Positions 8,404 to 17,001 of a DNA stretch of 64,000 nt are shown in pieces. Where the stretch lies: the NCBI GenBank assembly GCA_022845955.1, contig AP025576.1, positions 4,402,001 through 4,466,000 of the forward strand. The letters are read 5' to 3'. The notes under the pieces are model-generated. The model saw only the letters and a program-made list of their open reading frames with translations, made no database searches and had not been told where the DNA came from. Source of the DNA: Lachnospiraceae bacterium. GTDB taxonomy: Bacteria; Bacillota; Clostridia; Lachnospirales; Lachnospiraceae. Positions within the stretch are counted from its first letter, which is position 1, and every line of letters starts with the position of its first letter. The position numbers and the translations under genes were made by a program.

Positions 8404-8632
8404 CCTCACCATTTACCCCATGCGCTACGCATCCCGCGGCTGTGTTTCCAGGATTGTGGGACTTATGGATTTTGGCACCTATCTGGGTGCGGGAATCAGT
8501 TCCTCCCTTTATGGAATATGGCTGGAAAACCATACCTATTCCGGCATGTTCCTTTCCTGGGCCCTGCTGTCCTCACTCGCTGTTTTATTTGTAGGAATCG
8601 TACAGAAAAAAAAGGAGAATCCTAATGAATGA
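8404..8632 (+). pseudogene. MFS transporter, C-terminal fragment cut by the defence island
   Basis: About 75 codons survive, with YPMRYASRG, GLMDFGTYLGAGISS and a final membrane helix. This is the end of a major facilitator of the sugar-phosphate/glycerol-phosphate type (inferred). The usual ~350 N-terminal residues are missing: upstream lies the 104-bp repeat instead. The stop overlaps the start of the next gene by 8 nt, showing the two were once one operon. Without a promoter of its own the fragment is almost certainly non-functional as a transporter. Confidence 0.75.
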
Positions 8633-9404
8633 AAAAATGATACTCATATCCATTGACGGTATGCGCCCCGACGGCTTCACCGCCTGCGGTCATCCCTTTT
8701 CCCGGGAGCTGACAGAAATAAGCAGCTATACCCTGAACGGCCGCTCCGTCCTCCCTCCGGTAACCCTTCCCTGCCATACCTCCATGTTTTACGGTATCCC
8801 ACCGCAGCGCCACGGAATCCTTTCCAACGTGTATACTCCACCTGTACGGCCGGTCAGGGGAATTGCCGAGCAGCTGAACAGGGCAGGAAAAAAATGCGCC
8901 GCCTTTTACAACTGGGAACCCATCCGTCATATCTGGCAGTCGGAAACCATGAAATATACTGCCTATTTTAATGCCTATGAGGAAGAAAATTCCAACCGTC
9001 TGCTCACCGAGCAGCTTCTTAAGCTTCTTTCGTGCAAGGCCCCGGATTTTCTTTTCCTGCATCTTGTGGAAACAGATGAAAAAGGCGGTCACGATCATGG
9101 ATGGATGTCCCCGGAATACCTGGAGCAGCTGCGCAATGCCCTCTCCTGTGCGGAACAGATTTACCGGGCGGCAGGGCAGGATTATCACCTGATCATCACT
9201 GCTGATCATGGGGGACATGAGCGGACCCATGGGGAGGACTGTCCGGAGGATATGACCATTCCCATGTTCTTTTACGGCAAGTCCTTTGAACAGGGAAGAA
9301 AGCTGGAAAACGCCTGCCTGCTGAATCTTACTCCCACCATTGCCTGGCTGGCAGGTGTTCCTGCCAGCCGCGAATGGGAGGGTAACATTATTCCCCACCT
9401 GTAA
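8625..9404 (+). CDS. Alkaline-phosphatase-superfamily phosphodiesterase/pyrophosphatase-like protein
   Basis: A 259-residue cytoplasmic hydrolase. It has the metal site and nucleophile pattern of the nucleotide pyrophosphatase/phosphodiesterase group: SIDGMRPD near the N-terminus, LPPVTLPCHTSMF with the nucleophilic threonine, ETDEKGGHDHGW, and ITADHGGHERTHG. A GGAGA ribosome site sits before the ATG inside the end of the MFS fragment. The substrate is unknown; the ancestral operon with a phosphate-ester-type transporter suggests an imported phosphodiester. Because the island removed the transporter, the gene may now be transcribed from sequences at the island edge. Confidence 0.82.
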   Translation: MNEKMILISIDGMRPDGFTACGHPFSRELTEISSYTLNGRSVLPPVTLPCHTSMFYGIPPQRHGILSNVYTPPVRPVRGIAEQLNRAGKKCAAFYNWEPIRHIWQSETMKYTAYFNAYEEENSNRLLTEQLLKLLSCKAPDFLFLHLVETDEKGGHDHGWMSPEYLEQLRNALSCAEQIYRAAGQDYHLIITADHGGHERTHGEDCPEDMTIPMFFYGKSFEQGRKLENACLLNLTPTIAWLAGVPASREWEGNIIPHL

Positions 9405-9427
9405 GGGGATTAGCGAACATGCCCCCG

Positions 9428-9961
9428 TCATTGCCGGGTGATATTATCCCATGAAGTCGGCTCGTCATCCAGATCGATTTCCAGATTTTCCAGAAATCTT
9501 GCCGTCATCATATAATGCCCAATCAGTATAATCAGCTCCGCCGTTTCTTCCTCATCCAGATAATTTTTCAGAGTTTTCCAGGTATTCTCTGATGCCTTGA
9601 CCTGCGTTACACATTCGTTGACAAATGCCAGGACGGCCCGCATCCGCTCATCGAAATATTCCCCGTCATTCTCCGCAATCGCTTTGATATCCTCTTCCTT
9701 CCATCCCTGCTGCTTTGCCAATCCTCTGTGCTGCATGAGTTCATATTCACAGCGGCTCAGATATGCCACCCTGACAATCACAAACTCGCGTATATCGGGG
9801 GACAGCTTCGTAAAACGGAGCGCTGTTCCCAATGCCGCATATCCCTTTGTCAGCGTCTTGGTAAGCAGAAGCCCTTTAATAAGGTTGGAAGGAAACAGGT
9901 CATACTGCGCCTTTTGCTCCTCATCCATTTCTTCTCTTGTCATCAGCTTTACTCTTGCCAT
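9428..9961 (-). CDS. Carboxymuconolactone decarboxylase-like (AhpD superfamily) protein
   Basis: A 177-residue all-helical protein with the CMD core: REFVIVRVAYLSRCEYELMQHRGLA, where the Cys and His sit as in the family, preceded by a conserved glutamate/arginine helix. Only one cysteine occurs in the motif, so the CxxC of AhpD peroxidase partners is absent and a disulfide-peroxidase role is unlikely. It converges on the phosphodiesterase gene and ends about 24 nt from it. A single-gene unit is likely. Function beyond family membership cannot be read. Confidence 0.8.
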   Translation of the reverse strand: MARVKLMTREEMDEEQKAQYDLFPSNLIKGLLLTKTLTKGYAALGTALRFTKLSPDIREFVIVRVAYLSRCEYELMQHRGLAKQQGWKEEDIKAIAENDGEYFDERMRAVLAFVNECVTQVKASENTWKTLKNYLDEEETAELIILIGHYMMTARFLENLEIDLDDEPTSWDNITRQ

Positions 9962-10012
9962 ATGTAGCCCTTCCTTTCCTTACTTCTGTGCGGGGCAGCG
10001 GAGGAACCGCTT

Positions 10013-11128
10013 TTACACCGTTACGGGAACCTGGTTTTCCAATACCCTGATCATCTGACGCACACATTCCAGTACCGCCTCATCGTTTTCTTTTAACTTC
10101 TCTATCACCACTCCTATCATATCTCCATAGTAATGGGATTTCCAGTCGTTCCAGTCAATGCATTCCTCCAGTCCGATGAGCGACCATGCCAGATCATGGG
10201 TATAGCCGTAACGCCAGTTCACCGTATGGATAAACTCCCCAAACGCCGGTCTCCCAAGCACGGCCACGTCATTTATCCCGTCATAAACGCTCCTGCTCCC
10301 GGAATCCGGGAGATATGACCGGAAAACCTCGGCAAAATTATGGCTGTTAAACGTGTGCCACATTGTTTCCGCAAGCCTCTTCATCCGCACTTTTCTTCCG
10401 TCGGGGGTATCCCCGCCAAGGCTGTCGGGACCATATGTCCCCATTTTTTTCTTATATTCCTCCCAAAGTTTTTCCTCCAGGCTAAAAAGCATTACCCGCT
10501 CTATCCGTTTTAACCCGTCGGCAAGCGAATACTTCGGCACCGTCTTATCCCCCACAAGATACAATGCTTCTATGCCCCCAAAAGTAACCGCCGGATCCGG
10601 TGATTTCTGGGCACACCTGAAATCCGGACAGATAATATCATCCCCGTTTAGCCCTGAAAGGACCGCATACGGGACACTGTTATCTTTCAGCTTCGCAATT
10701 ACAGGCCTGTCCTTGCCCACAGAAGCTGCAATCTCATCCCGGAACGCAGCAGCTTCTGTCACCGTCCGATACCCATAACCCGCAAAACCGAACAGGAATT
10801 CTATAGTATCCGCAGAACCTCCGTCATAGAAATCAGCCTCATTAATCCTTTTTTCCATTTCCGTAACCGTACCGTCAAACCGGCAGCGCAGCGCACTATG
10901 CCCGCACATAGTATCAAACAGGAAAAACATCCTCTCCTGCGCCGCATGAGGTTTGGTCGCACAGTTTCCGCAGCTGTTACACTGCCCGTTCTCCCACTGG
11001 CTGCAATATGTCACCTTCCCGTCCGGGCACCCCATCCCCTCCAGATACATATAAACCGACGTAAAACAATTAATAAAAGTAGTTGACGCAAACCCGGAAA
11101 ACGGAACCCGGAAAGCAATCTCTGCCAT
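10013..11128 (-). CDS. Conserved protein of unknown function, Cys-rich N-terminus
   Basis: A 371-residue soluble protein that I do not recognise with confidence. The first ~70 residues contain FINCFTSVYMYLEG and a cysteine group (GCPDG, YCSQW, QCNSCGNCATK) that could bind metal. A middle part (PVIAKLKDN, DDIICPDF) is reminiscent of the BtrH/papain-like fold, where an early Cys and a later His/Asp form the active site; this is only a guess. The C-terminal half is helical (HTFNSHNF, WRYGYTHDLAWSLIGLEECIDW). Start ATG has AGGAGGG 8 nt upstream. It lies 52 nt upstream of the AhpD-like gene, same strand, so the two may be co-transcribed. Confidence 0.7.
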   Translation of the reverse strand: MAEIAFRVPFSGFASTTFINCFTSVYMYLEGMGCPDGKVTYCSQWENGQCNSCGNCATKPHAAQERMFFLFDTMCGHSALRCRFDGTVTEMEKRINEADFYDGGSADTIEFLFGFAGYGYRTVTEAAAFRDEIAASVGKDRPVIAKLKDNSVPYAVLSGLNGDDIICPDFRCAQKSPDPAVTFGGIEALYLVGDKTVPKYSLADGLKRIERVMLFSLEEKLWEEYKKKMGTYGPDSLGGDTPDGRKVRMKRLAETMWHTFNSHNFAEVFRSYLPDSGSRSVYDGINDVAVLGRPAFGEFIHTVNWRYGYTHDLAWSLIGLEECIDWNDWKSHYYGDMIGVVIEKLKENDEAVLECVRQMIRVLENQVPVTV

Positions 11129-11335
11129 ACCCCATACCCTCCTGTCACAAAGTCAAATACACCGCATTTAACTGCCCGCGGAAATAAAACGTCCCACAAC
11201 AGTTTCCCGATCTTACTATCAGCTTACAATATAATCGACGGACCGGCAACCACAAATTTCCCACTGTCACCTTTTGTCGAATTACGCATATGGTATATCA
11301 GGAAACAGAACGCCTATATAAAGGAGCATTACATT

Positions 11336-12646
11336 ATGATAAAGATTATTGTTTTATGTATTGCCGGCGCGCTCGTTCTGGGTCTTCTTCTGTTTTTGAT
11401 CATCTGGAAAATCCGTTCGCGCCGCTTCTCTCCTACAAAGGATAAAAACAGTCAGCAGACACAGCTGAACCAGGATTTGGAAAATGCCGGCTTTGCCTAT
11501 GACAGGCGCCGGGATATTTTTTATTCCCTGCAAAACTGCTGGCAGCGGGAAATGGGCTATTGCCGTCTTTATGACGAAGGCTCGCCCGGCTTCAATATGG
11601 TGATGCATTGTGAACCGGTGACTTTTTCCTATAATAACAAACGTTGGCTCATTGAACTTTGGAAGGGCCAGTACGGCATCACCACCGGCGGTGAAATCGG
11701 CATTTACAACACGGATAAAGAAGATGTTTCCGTGGAAGGTTTCTCCGGCCCCTTTTATGAAAGCGCACAGGATCAGGAAATGCTTCCCATGAGCTTTGTC
11801 CTGCGTAAAAACGGAAAAAACCTGTTCAAATGCAACGCTACCCACTGGTGGCTGACCGGCTTCCGGCTCGGCGAATTTTCTTCCCCGGACTCCCTTTCCA
11901 TGGACGCCCGGATTAAATTCCCGGATCCCGAAATGCGGAACGCTTTTGTGAATGCCCTGACCGGCCTGGGGTACCAGCCTCATGAATACGCAGTCCGTAA
12001 GAATACGGTAACGATTCATTATACCGTTCCCCACAGTGAACAGCCCGCTACCCAGGAAAACATTCCGAAGGCTGTGGTGCAGACTACCAACCACAACAAC
12101 TGTATCCTCTATAACCAGGTAACCCACAAATATAAAGATACCCTGGATAAACTGGAGTATCTGAAAAATATGGTTCCGGAGCTGTATGAATTCTGTATGC
12201 ATTCCTTATATGCACGCGGATTTTATGAAGCGTTTTCCTGGCTGCTCGACCTTATCCATGGCGGCCACAAGCCCCATCCGGTACCGCCGCCGAAGCCTTT
12301 TCCGCCGAAACCGTGCCCTCCCGGGCCATGCCCGCCGAAGCCATGCCCTCCCTGCCCGCCTTGTCCTCCCTGCCCGCCCTGTCCTCCTTGTCCCCCTTGC
12401 CCGCCCTGCCCCTCCAGGCCCTGCGGCGGAAAAAGGCTGCCTAACCGGATCTGTACTCCATATGACTGCTGTGATAACTGCTGTCCGTCGGATCCGTGCC
12501 GCTGCAATAATAACTGCGGCGAATGCCGTCCTTACTCATGCGGCTGCCAAAATACCCCCTGCAGCGGATATCAAAAGACCTACTGCAGCATAAAACGCGG
12601 CGGCGACTGCGGTGATAACCAGGATAATTCCTGCGACGGGAGGTAA
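11336..12646 (+). CDS. DUF4474 membrane-anchored protein with Cys-Pro-Pro repeat tail
   Basis: A 436-residue protein. Residues ~3-24 are a membrane helix followed by a basic stop-transfer stretch. Residues ~48-250 match the DUF4474 pattern (AYDRRRDIFYS, WQREMGYCRLYDE, KRWLIELWKGQYGITTGGEIGIYNT). A linker leads to a proline/cysteine section of repeated CPP units (about residues 315-360) and a Cys-rich end (CCDNCC, CRCNNNCGEC). Start ATG follows AAGGAG. The following metallophosphoesterase starts 22 nt after the stop, so both are one operon. The Cys/Pro tail looks like an envelope or spore-coat-like cross-linking region; that is inference, and which side of the membrane it faces is not certain. 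Confidence 0.85.
   Translation: MIKIIVLCIAGALVLGLLLFLIIWKIRSRRFSPTKDKNSQQTQLNQDLENAGFAYDRRRDIFYSLQNCWQREMGYCRLYDEGSPGFNMVMHCEPVTFSYNNKRWLIELWKGQYGITTGGEIGIYNTDKEDVSVEGFSGPFYESAQDQEMLPMSFVLRKNGKNLFKCNATHWWLTGFRLGEFSSPDSLSMDARIKFPDPEMRNAFVNALTGLGYQPHEYAVRKNTVTIHYTVPHSEQPATQENIPKAVVQTTNHNNCILYNQVTHKYKDTLDKLEYLKNMVPELYEFCMHSLYARGFYEAFSWLLDLIHGGHKPHPVPPPKPFPPKPCPPGPCPPKPCPPCPPCPPCPPCPPCPPCPPCPSRPCGGKRLPNRICTPYDCCDNCCPSDPCRCNNNCGECRPYSCGCQNTPCSGYQKTYCSIKRGGDCGDNQDNSCDGR
12341..12415 (+). repeat. In-frame tandem repeat encoding Cys-Pro-Pro units
   Basis: Degenerate 9-nt units (TGC/TGT CCN CCN) repeated about eight times inside the DUF4474 gene. Codon variation among units argues for selection on the protein; copy number may still vary between strains by slippage. 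Confidence 0.8.
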
Positions 12647-12667
12647 CTGCTATGGGAGGTGACTACC

Positions 12668-13573
12668 ATGCCCCGTGTATACACAAAGCTTGAAAAGCTC
12701 TATGAACGCTCGCCGGTAATCCCCTACCAGAAGGATTCCAAATTCATCATCATGAGCGACTGTCACCGGGGGCAGGGAAATGTGGCCGATAATTTTTTAC
12801 CCAACCAGAATATTTTTTACGGAGCGCTGGAATATTACTACGATCATGGATTTACCTATATTGAACTGGGGGATGGGGATGAGCTTTGGGAAAACCGTTC
12901 CATCAACGTCATCCTGCGGACACACAGCCGGGTTTTCCGTCTGATGAATGATTTTTACCGCCAGAAACGCCTCTATATGATGTATGGGAACCATGATATC
13001 GTAAAACGCCGCAGCAGCCTGCTGAAGCAGGAATGCCGGAATTATTACTGCGATACCATAAAAAAAGAAGATACCTTCCTGAATAAAATCCCTTTCCCCG
13101 AAGGGCTGATTCTGCAGAATGAAGAAGACAACAGCCGTTTATTCCTCGTCCATGGCCATCAGGGAAGCCTGCTGAACGACGAACTGTGGCCTCTGGGAAG
13201 GTTCCTTGTCCGGTATGTATGGCGTCCCCTGGAACTGGTGGGCTTTAAAGCCCCAACCGGAGCCGGACGCTCCATGAAGCTGGTGGAAAAAATAGAAAAG
13301 GATCTCTGCTCCTATGCCAATACGTACCATAAAATCCTGATAGCCGGCCATACCCACCGTCCGGTTTTCCCCCATCCGGGGGAATGCCCTTATTTTAACG
13401 ACGGAAGCTGTGTCCATCCCCAGTGTATCACCGGCCTGGAAATAGAAAACAACACCATCACGCTGGTAAAATGGGCAATTTCCACCACACCGGACCGCCT
13501 TTTGTATATTGAGCGGCAGGTTTTGGATGGCCCCGAGCGGATAGCGGATTATGAAAAAAAGTACCTGCAGTAA
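12668..13573 (+). CDS. Calcineurin-like metallophosphoesterase
   Basis: A 301-residue phosphoesterase. All metal-site blocks are present in order: IIMSDCHRGQG (D-x-H), ELGDGDELWEN, MYGNHD, VHGHQG and AGHTHRP. The ATG at 12668 is chosen because GGGAGGT ends 7 nt before it; an in-frame GTG at 12659 overlaps that site and is unlikely. It follows the DUF4474 gene by 22 nt and is followed by a strong hairpin terminator, giving a two-gene operon. The C-terminal part contains a short Cys/His cluster (PGECPYFNDGSCVHPQC) that may bind a further metal. Substrate unknown. Confidence 0.88.
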   Translation: MPRVYTKLEKLYERSPVIPYQKDSKFIIMSDCHRGQGNVADNFLPNQNIFYGALEYYYDHGFTYIELGDGDELWENRSINVILRTHSRVFRLMNDFYRQKRLYMMYGNHDIVKRRSSLLKQECRNYYCDTIKKEDTFLNKIPFPEGLILQNEEDNSRLFLVHGHQGSLLNDELWPLGRFLVRYVWRPLELVGFKAPTGAGRSMKLVEKIEKDLCSYANTYHKILIAGHTHRPVFPHPGECPYFNDGSCVHPQCITGLEIENNTITLVKWAISTTPDRLLYIERQVLDGPERIADYEKKYLQ

Positions 13574-13611
13574 ACATGCAAATAGGATATGTACGGAAGA
13601 TAAATCGATCA

Positions 13612-13668
13612 CAGGCTCCCCCTGCTTCATCCCGGAATGGGATACGTCTGGCAGGGGGAGCCTGTTTT
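13612..13668 (+). terminator. Rho-independent terminator after the metallophosphoesterase
   Basis: A perfect 14-bp stem: CAGGCTCCCCCTGC (13612-13625) with 13651-13664, followed by TTTT on the plus strand. It separates this operon from the converging sigma/anti-sigma operon. Confidence 0.85.
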
Positions 13669-13693
13669 ATGAGCACAAAATCAGGCGGGCCGT

Positions 13694-14908
13694 CTATTGT
13701 GTCATATCCTTATAAACCGGCTGGCTTACCGGTTCCGCGGCCGTTTTACCGTCTCCGCCGGCAACCTCTCTTATTTTCCCATAGTTTTCCCTATATTCCT
13801 CATAGTTGTCTATCAGCTGGAAGCTGGAAAACGCTTCTCTGGATACATTCATTGTGACCTCATAGGCACTTCCGTCCTCTTTGATAAAGTAAAAGAGAAC
13901 CTGATTAAAATTATCGAGCCGGCTGTCTTTCTCCCGGTAGGAATAAACCACCCGTTTATAATCCGCCTCTTTCCCCAATTGATTGGTCAGATAATCCTTC
14001 GCTGTCCGGCATAGGGCTTCTTTCTTTTCCTCCAGCACAGCCGTAGTAAGAGGTTCCCTGTCCAAGTCATCCGCCATACTGTTCATGGCACATATCAGTT
14101 CCCCGTTCCTGCTGTCCAGCCAAAAGTAATAATATTCATGGCTCTGGATGCTGAAATTCACATTATATTTCGGCTTGTCACTATCCGTATCCGGATAATG
14201 GTTCAGTTCCATCCCCTCGCCGGTAATCCCGTATAACCGGGAAAGCCAGTCTCTGCCAAGCTCTATGGCTTTTTCTTCCGTAATCCCGCCTGCCTCAGCG
14301 ATCTGCTCCCTGGCTTCCCTGTGCTGCTCCTCCTTTTCCCGGGAGGTACGCTGTTCCAGGACATAATCCCGCTTGGTCTGGAAATCTATGATCTGCAGAA
14401 GTTCCTCGTCCGTCAGCTCCCTGTCAGGCAGGTAAAAGACCGAGGTATCCTGTGCATAATAAAGCACATCCGTCAATGCGGCATCCGCCGTTTTTTCCTG
14501 CCGCAGTTCATTTTCGGGAAATGTCCCCTGTATATAGGCCTTACGCAGTTCCACATATTTCGCCTTCTCCTCCTGCGAGTATTCCCGGGAATAAGAATCG
14601 GCGTCGGTCATCTGCCCGTCTATCACGCTTTCCACTTCTTTCAGCTCTTCCTCCGGCACCTGCTCCATCCGTTCCTGCACAAGGGAGCTTACCCATGCCT
14701 TCACCGGTATGGCAGCCAGACATCCTGCCGTGATAACAGCCGCGATAACGGCCGCTCTTTTTACCATATACGCTTTTTTATTTTTCTTTTTTCCCTGCAT
14801 ACGTTTGTATCCCTTCTCCACGCTTTCCCCGATCAACCGGTCCAGGTTATCGGGCAATTCTATGCTGTCTAAGATTTCCTTTGGATTAAAAGGCCGCTCT
14901 GTTTTCAT
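13694..14908 (-). CDS. Probable anti-sigma factor (membrane protein, partner of ECF sigma)
   Basis: A 404-residue single-pass membrane protein. Residues 1-~45 are cytosolic and charged, a membrane helix lies at ~50-72 (AAVIAAVITAGCLAAIPV), and a large extracytoplasmic part follows with helical charged regions and a YYYFWLDSRNGELICAM stretch. The gene lies 34 nt downstream of an ECF sigma gene on the same strand, the usual position of a membrane anti-sigma factor that holds the sigma factor until an envelope signal arrives. No zinc anti-sigma HxxxCxxC motif is seen. The family name was not recognised for certain (DUF4179-like is possible). Confidence 0.72.
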   Translation of the reverse strand: MKTERPFNPKEILDSIELPDNLDRLIGESVEKGYKRMQGKKKNKKAYMVKRAAVIAAVITAGCLAAIPVKAWVSSLVQERMEQVPEEELKEVESVIDGQMTDADSYSREYSQEEKAKYVELRKAYIQGTFPENELRQEKTADAALTDVLYYAQDTSVFYLPDRELTDEELLQIIDFQTKRDYVLEQRTSREKEEQHREAREQIAEAGGITEEKAIELGRDWLSRLYGITGEGMELNHYPDTDSDKPKYNVNFSIQSHEYYYFWLDSRNGELICAMNSMADDLDREPLTTAVLEEKKEALCRTAKDYLTNQLGKEADYKRVVYSYREKDSRLDNFNQVLFYFIKEDGSAYEVTMNVSREAFSSFQLIDNYEEYRENYGKIREVAGGDGKTAAEPVSQPVYKDMTQ

Positions 14909-14942
14909 ATGGGTTCCTCACTTCCTCAACGCATTTACCGCT

Positions 14943-15458
14943 TCATTCCGCTATCAGATACCGTTTCAGCTTTTCCTTGGCCCTGGCATGGTATACCTTC
15001 ACCGTTCCCAGTGGCATCTGCAGCAGGGCCGCTATTTCCTGCAGCTTGTAATCGAAGAAATACTTCTGGATGATAATCACCTTATACGGATAATCCAGCC
15101 GGTCAATGGCCTGGTACAAATCCATTTTTTCCTCCCGGGAAAGGGATTCCTCCTGCGTCCATCCTTCCGTATCCCATTCAGGCTCCTGTACAAACCTTTT
15201 ATTTTTCCGAAGCTCACCCAACGCACAGTTAATCAGTATTCTGGTGATCCAGCTTTTGAAAAATTCCGGTTTTTTCAGGCCGTCTATGGACTCCATGCTC
15301 TTTATGATACAGTCCTGGACGGCATCACAGGCCATGTCCCGGTTCCTTGTATATAAATAAGCGGTGCGGTATAAATACTCCTTATGGCGCAGCATCAGTT
15401 CCAGAAACGCATCTTTATCACCGCGCTTTGCCTTTTTCACCAAAATTTCCAGTTCCAT
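14943..15458 (-). CDS. ECF-type RNA polymerase sigma factor
   Basis: A 171-residue sigma-70 factor with only regions 2 and 4. Region 2: YLYRTAYLYTRNRDMACDAVQDCIIKS and FKSWITRILINCALGELRK. Region 4: YPYKVIIIQKYFFDYKLQEIAALLQMPLGTVKVYHARAKEKLKR, with the helix-turn-helix. The ATG at 15458 has AGGAAAGG before it; a TTG eight codons upstream overlaps that site. The gene is first in a two-gene operon with its likely anti-sigma factor. A promoter-like pair of elements upstream suggests it activates its own transcription. Confidence 0.9.
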   Translation of the reverse strand: MELEILVKKAKRGDKDAFLELMLRHKEYLYRTAYLYTRNRDMACDAVQDCIIKSMESIDGLKKPEFFKSWITRILINCALGELRKNKRFVQEPEWDTEGWTQEESLSREEKMDLYQAIDRLDYPYKVIIIQKYFFDYKLQEIAALLQMPLGTVKVYHARAKEKLKRYLIAE

Positions 15459-15512
15459 CTTTTTTCCTTTCCTGCCAGGCAACGAAATGTGCTTTCGTTT
15501 TGCAATTGCACC

Positions 15513-15544
15513 ATTTAGATGCCCGGGAACAGCAGAAGGTTACA
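15513..15544 (-). promoter_or_regulatory. ECF-type promoter of the sigma operon
   Basis: On the minus strand TGTAACCTT (15536-15544) is followed after about 14-16 nt by CATCTAAAT (15513-15521), resembling the AAC / CGTC elements of ECF promoters. It would give a 5' leader of about 50 nt before the ATG at 15458. Autoregulation is inferred. Confidence 0.45.
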
Positions 15545-15573
15545 CATTTACTGCATTTTTTTCAAAACCCGTT

Positions 15574-15613
15574 AAAAAAGGGGAAAACAGCCGTACTCCG
15601 GCCATTTTCCCCT
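15574..15613 (-). terminator. Terminator of the 81-residue protein gene
   Basis: On the minus strand AGGGGAAAATGGCCG pairs with CGGCTGTTTTCCCCT and is followed by TTTTTT. It lies about 60 nt after the stop codon at 15673. Confidence 0.75.
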
Positions 15614-15672
15614 TTGCCCTGAAGCGCCGCTCCGGCGGTGCCATCCGCTGCCGCCGCCCTGCGGCAAAACAT

Positions 15673-15918
15673 TCAGCAATCTCCTGCATAGTAATTTACC
15701 AAGCGTAAATAATCCTTTCCGTCGGAAACCGTAAGCAGTAAGGGCAGGCTGTTCCTGTTTTCCCGGTAGGCTTCCCACAGCTTTTCCTGCCGTGCGTACT
15801 GCTTATTGATATTTTCTGTTTTCCCGTCAGGGGTAAGTACAGCAATTTCCCCGGTACACTCATTCACAGCATGTAAAAATTCCTTCATATTCAATATGGT
15901 AAGTTTTAGTTTTATCAT
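15673..15918 (-). CDS. Small conserved protein of unknown function (81 aa)
   Basis: The protein has a short basic start, then KEFLHAVNECTGEIAVLTPDGK, a charged helix (QYARQEKLWEAYRENR), a strand (LPLLLTVSDGKDYLRLV) and ends YYAGDC. A GGGAG site precedes the ATG and a good terminator follows, so it is a real gene. Similar small proteins ending in AGDC occur in Clostridia, to my knowledge without known function. A later in-frame ATG (MKEFLH) is a possible start. Confidence 0.7.
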   Translation of the reverse strand: MIKLKLTILNMKEFLHAVNECTGEIAVLTPDGKTENINKQYARQEKLWEAYRENRNSLPLLLTVSDGKDYLRLVNYYAGDC

Positions 15919-16071
15919 AAGACTCCCTTCCGTGCATCCTCCCTTCGGCGCGCCCCGGACGGTACTGCACTGCTCTTCTTGTAAGAACAGTATACTGCAG
16001 TTTTCTATATGATACTATTGTTATACTGCCGTTTTCTATCAATATTCCGCCATTTATGCTGTGATTTCTTT

Positions 16072-17001
16072 TCAGCCCAAATGCTGACGCTCAGGCTGGT
16101 CAGACCTCCCTTTTTTCCGGTATTCCGTAGGGCTCATGCCCATACTCTCCCGGAAAACCTTGCCGAAATAGCTGCTGCTTCCCAGGCCGCAGGCCTGCCC
16201 CACGGCAGTAACCGTTTCCGTTCCTTCCACCAGGAGGTAACAGGCTTTCTGGATGCGGTAAGCGGCCAGATATTCCACCGGTGTCGTCTGCAGGCAGTCC
16301 CTGAAAACCCGGAAGCATTCCCTTTCGCTGATAAATGCGGACGCTGCCACCTGTTGTACCGTTATTTTTTCCATATAGTGCTCATGGATGAAATACAGCA
16401 TCATTTTAATTTTATCGCTGACGCGGGTGCTTCTTCTGTCTCCCGGTTCCTGCTGCTGCGCGATTTCCAGAAGGCGGATCCACATATCCGAAAGGGCGGA
16501 ACGCATACGAAGCTCATAAGCGAAGCCGTTTTCCTGGATTTCAAAGGATTTCCGAAGCGCCTCCAGAACGGGGACATGCCGGGGATTGTCCGGATAAAGC
16601 CCCATGATTTCGATCCGGGACGCCGTTGTCAGGGGCAGCACATACTTTTGATCGATAGCGCTTCCTTTCTGTCCGCTTATGAGCAGGGGATCAAACAAAT
16701 GCAGCAAGGAGGTCACCCTCTGGCTTCCTGCCCCCGTTTTGGTCATATGAAGGGCGTTTGCGTTCACAAACCCTCCCATTCCGGCGCAGAAGATTTTCTT
16801 TCCCCCGGTCGTATAGTACTCCACTTCCCCCTGGGTAATCAGAAACAGCTCCACATCCTTATGCCAATGCCACGGCGCCTGTCTTCCCGCATATTTATCC
16901 AATTCCACAAAGGAAGCAATATAGGGAAATTCCGCCGAATACCCCGGCAGAAGCTCCTCCCGGCTTCCGGGCTTTAATTCAATACCATGTATTACCTTCA
17001 A
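16072..17001 (-). CDS. AraC-family transcriptional regulator with cupin sensor domain
   Basis: A 309-residue regulator. The N-terminal half is a cupin-like sensor (APWHWHKDVELFLITQGEVEYYTTGGKKIF), and the C-terminal ~100 residues carry two helix-turn-helix motifs (ITVQQVAASAFISERECFRVFRD and VTAVGQACGLGSSSYFGKVFRE) ending with the usual GMSPTEYRK. The start is a TTG at 17001 with AAGGAG 7 nt before it; it overlaps the nucleotidyltransferase gene by 23 nt, implying coupled translation. The ligand is probably a small sugar or similar compound, unknown here. Confidence 0.9.
   Translation of the reverse strand: MKVIHGIELKPGSREELLPGYSAEFPYIASFVELDKYAGRQAPWHWHKDVELFLITQGEVEYYTTGGKKIFCAGMGGFVNANALHMTKTGAGSQRVTSLLHLFDPLLISGQKGSAIDQKYVLPLTTASRIEIMGLYPDNPRHVPVLEALRKSFEIQENGFAYELRMRSALSDMWIRLLEIAQQQEPGDRRSTRVSDKIKMMLYFIHEHYMEKITVQQVAASAFISERECFRVFRDCLQTTPVEYLAAYRIQKACYLLVEGTETVTAVGQACGLGSSSYFGKVFRESMGMSPTEYRKKGRSDQPERQHLG

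Noticed and set aside
12341..12415. Tandem repeats resembling a small CRISPR or minisatellite
   Set aside because: They are in-frame CPP codon repeats inside a coding gene with no spacers.
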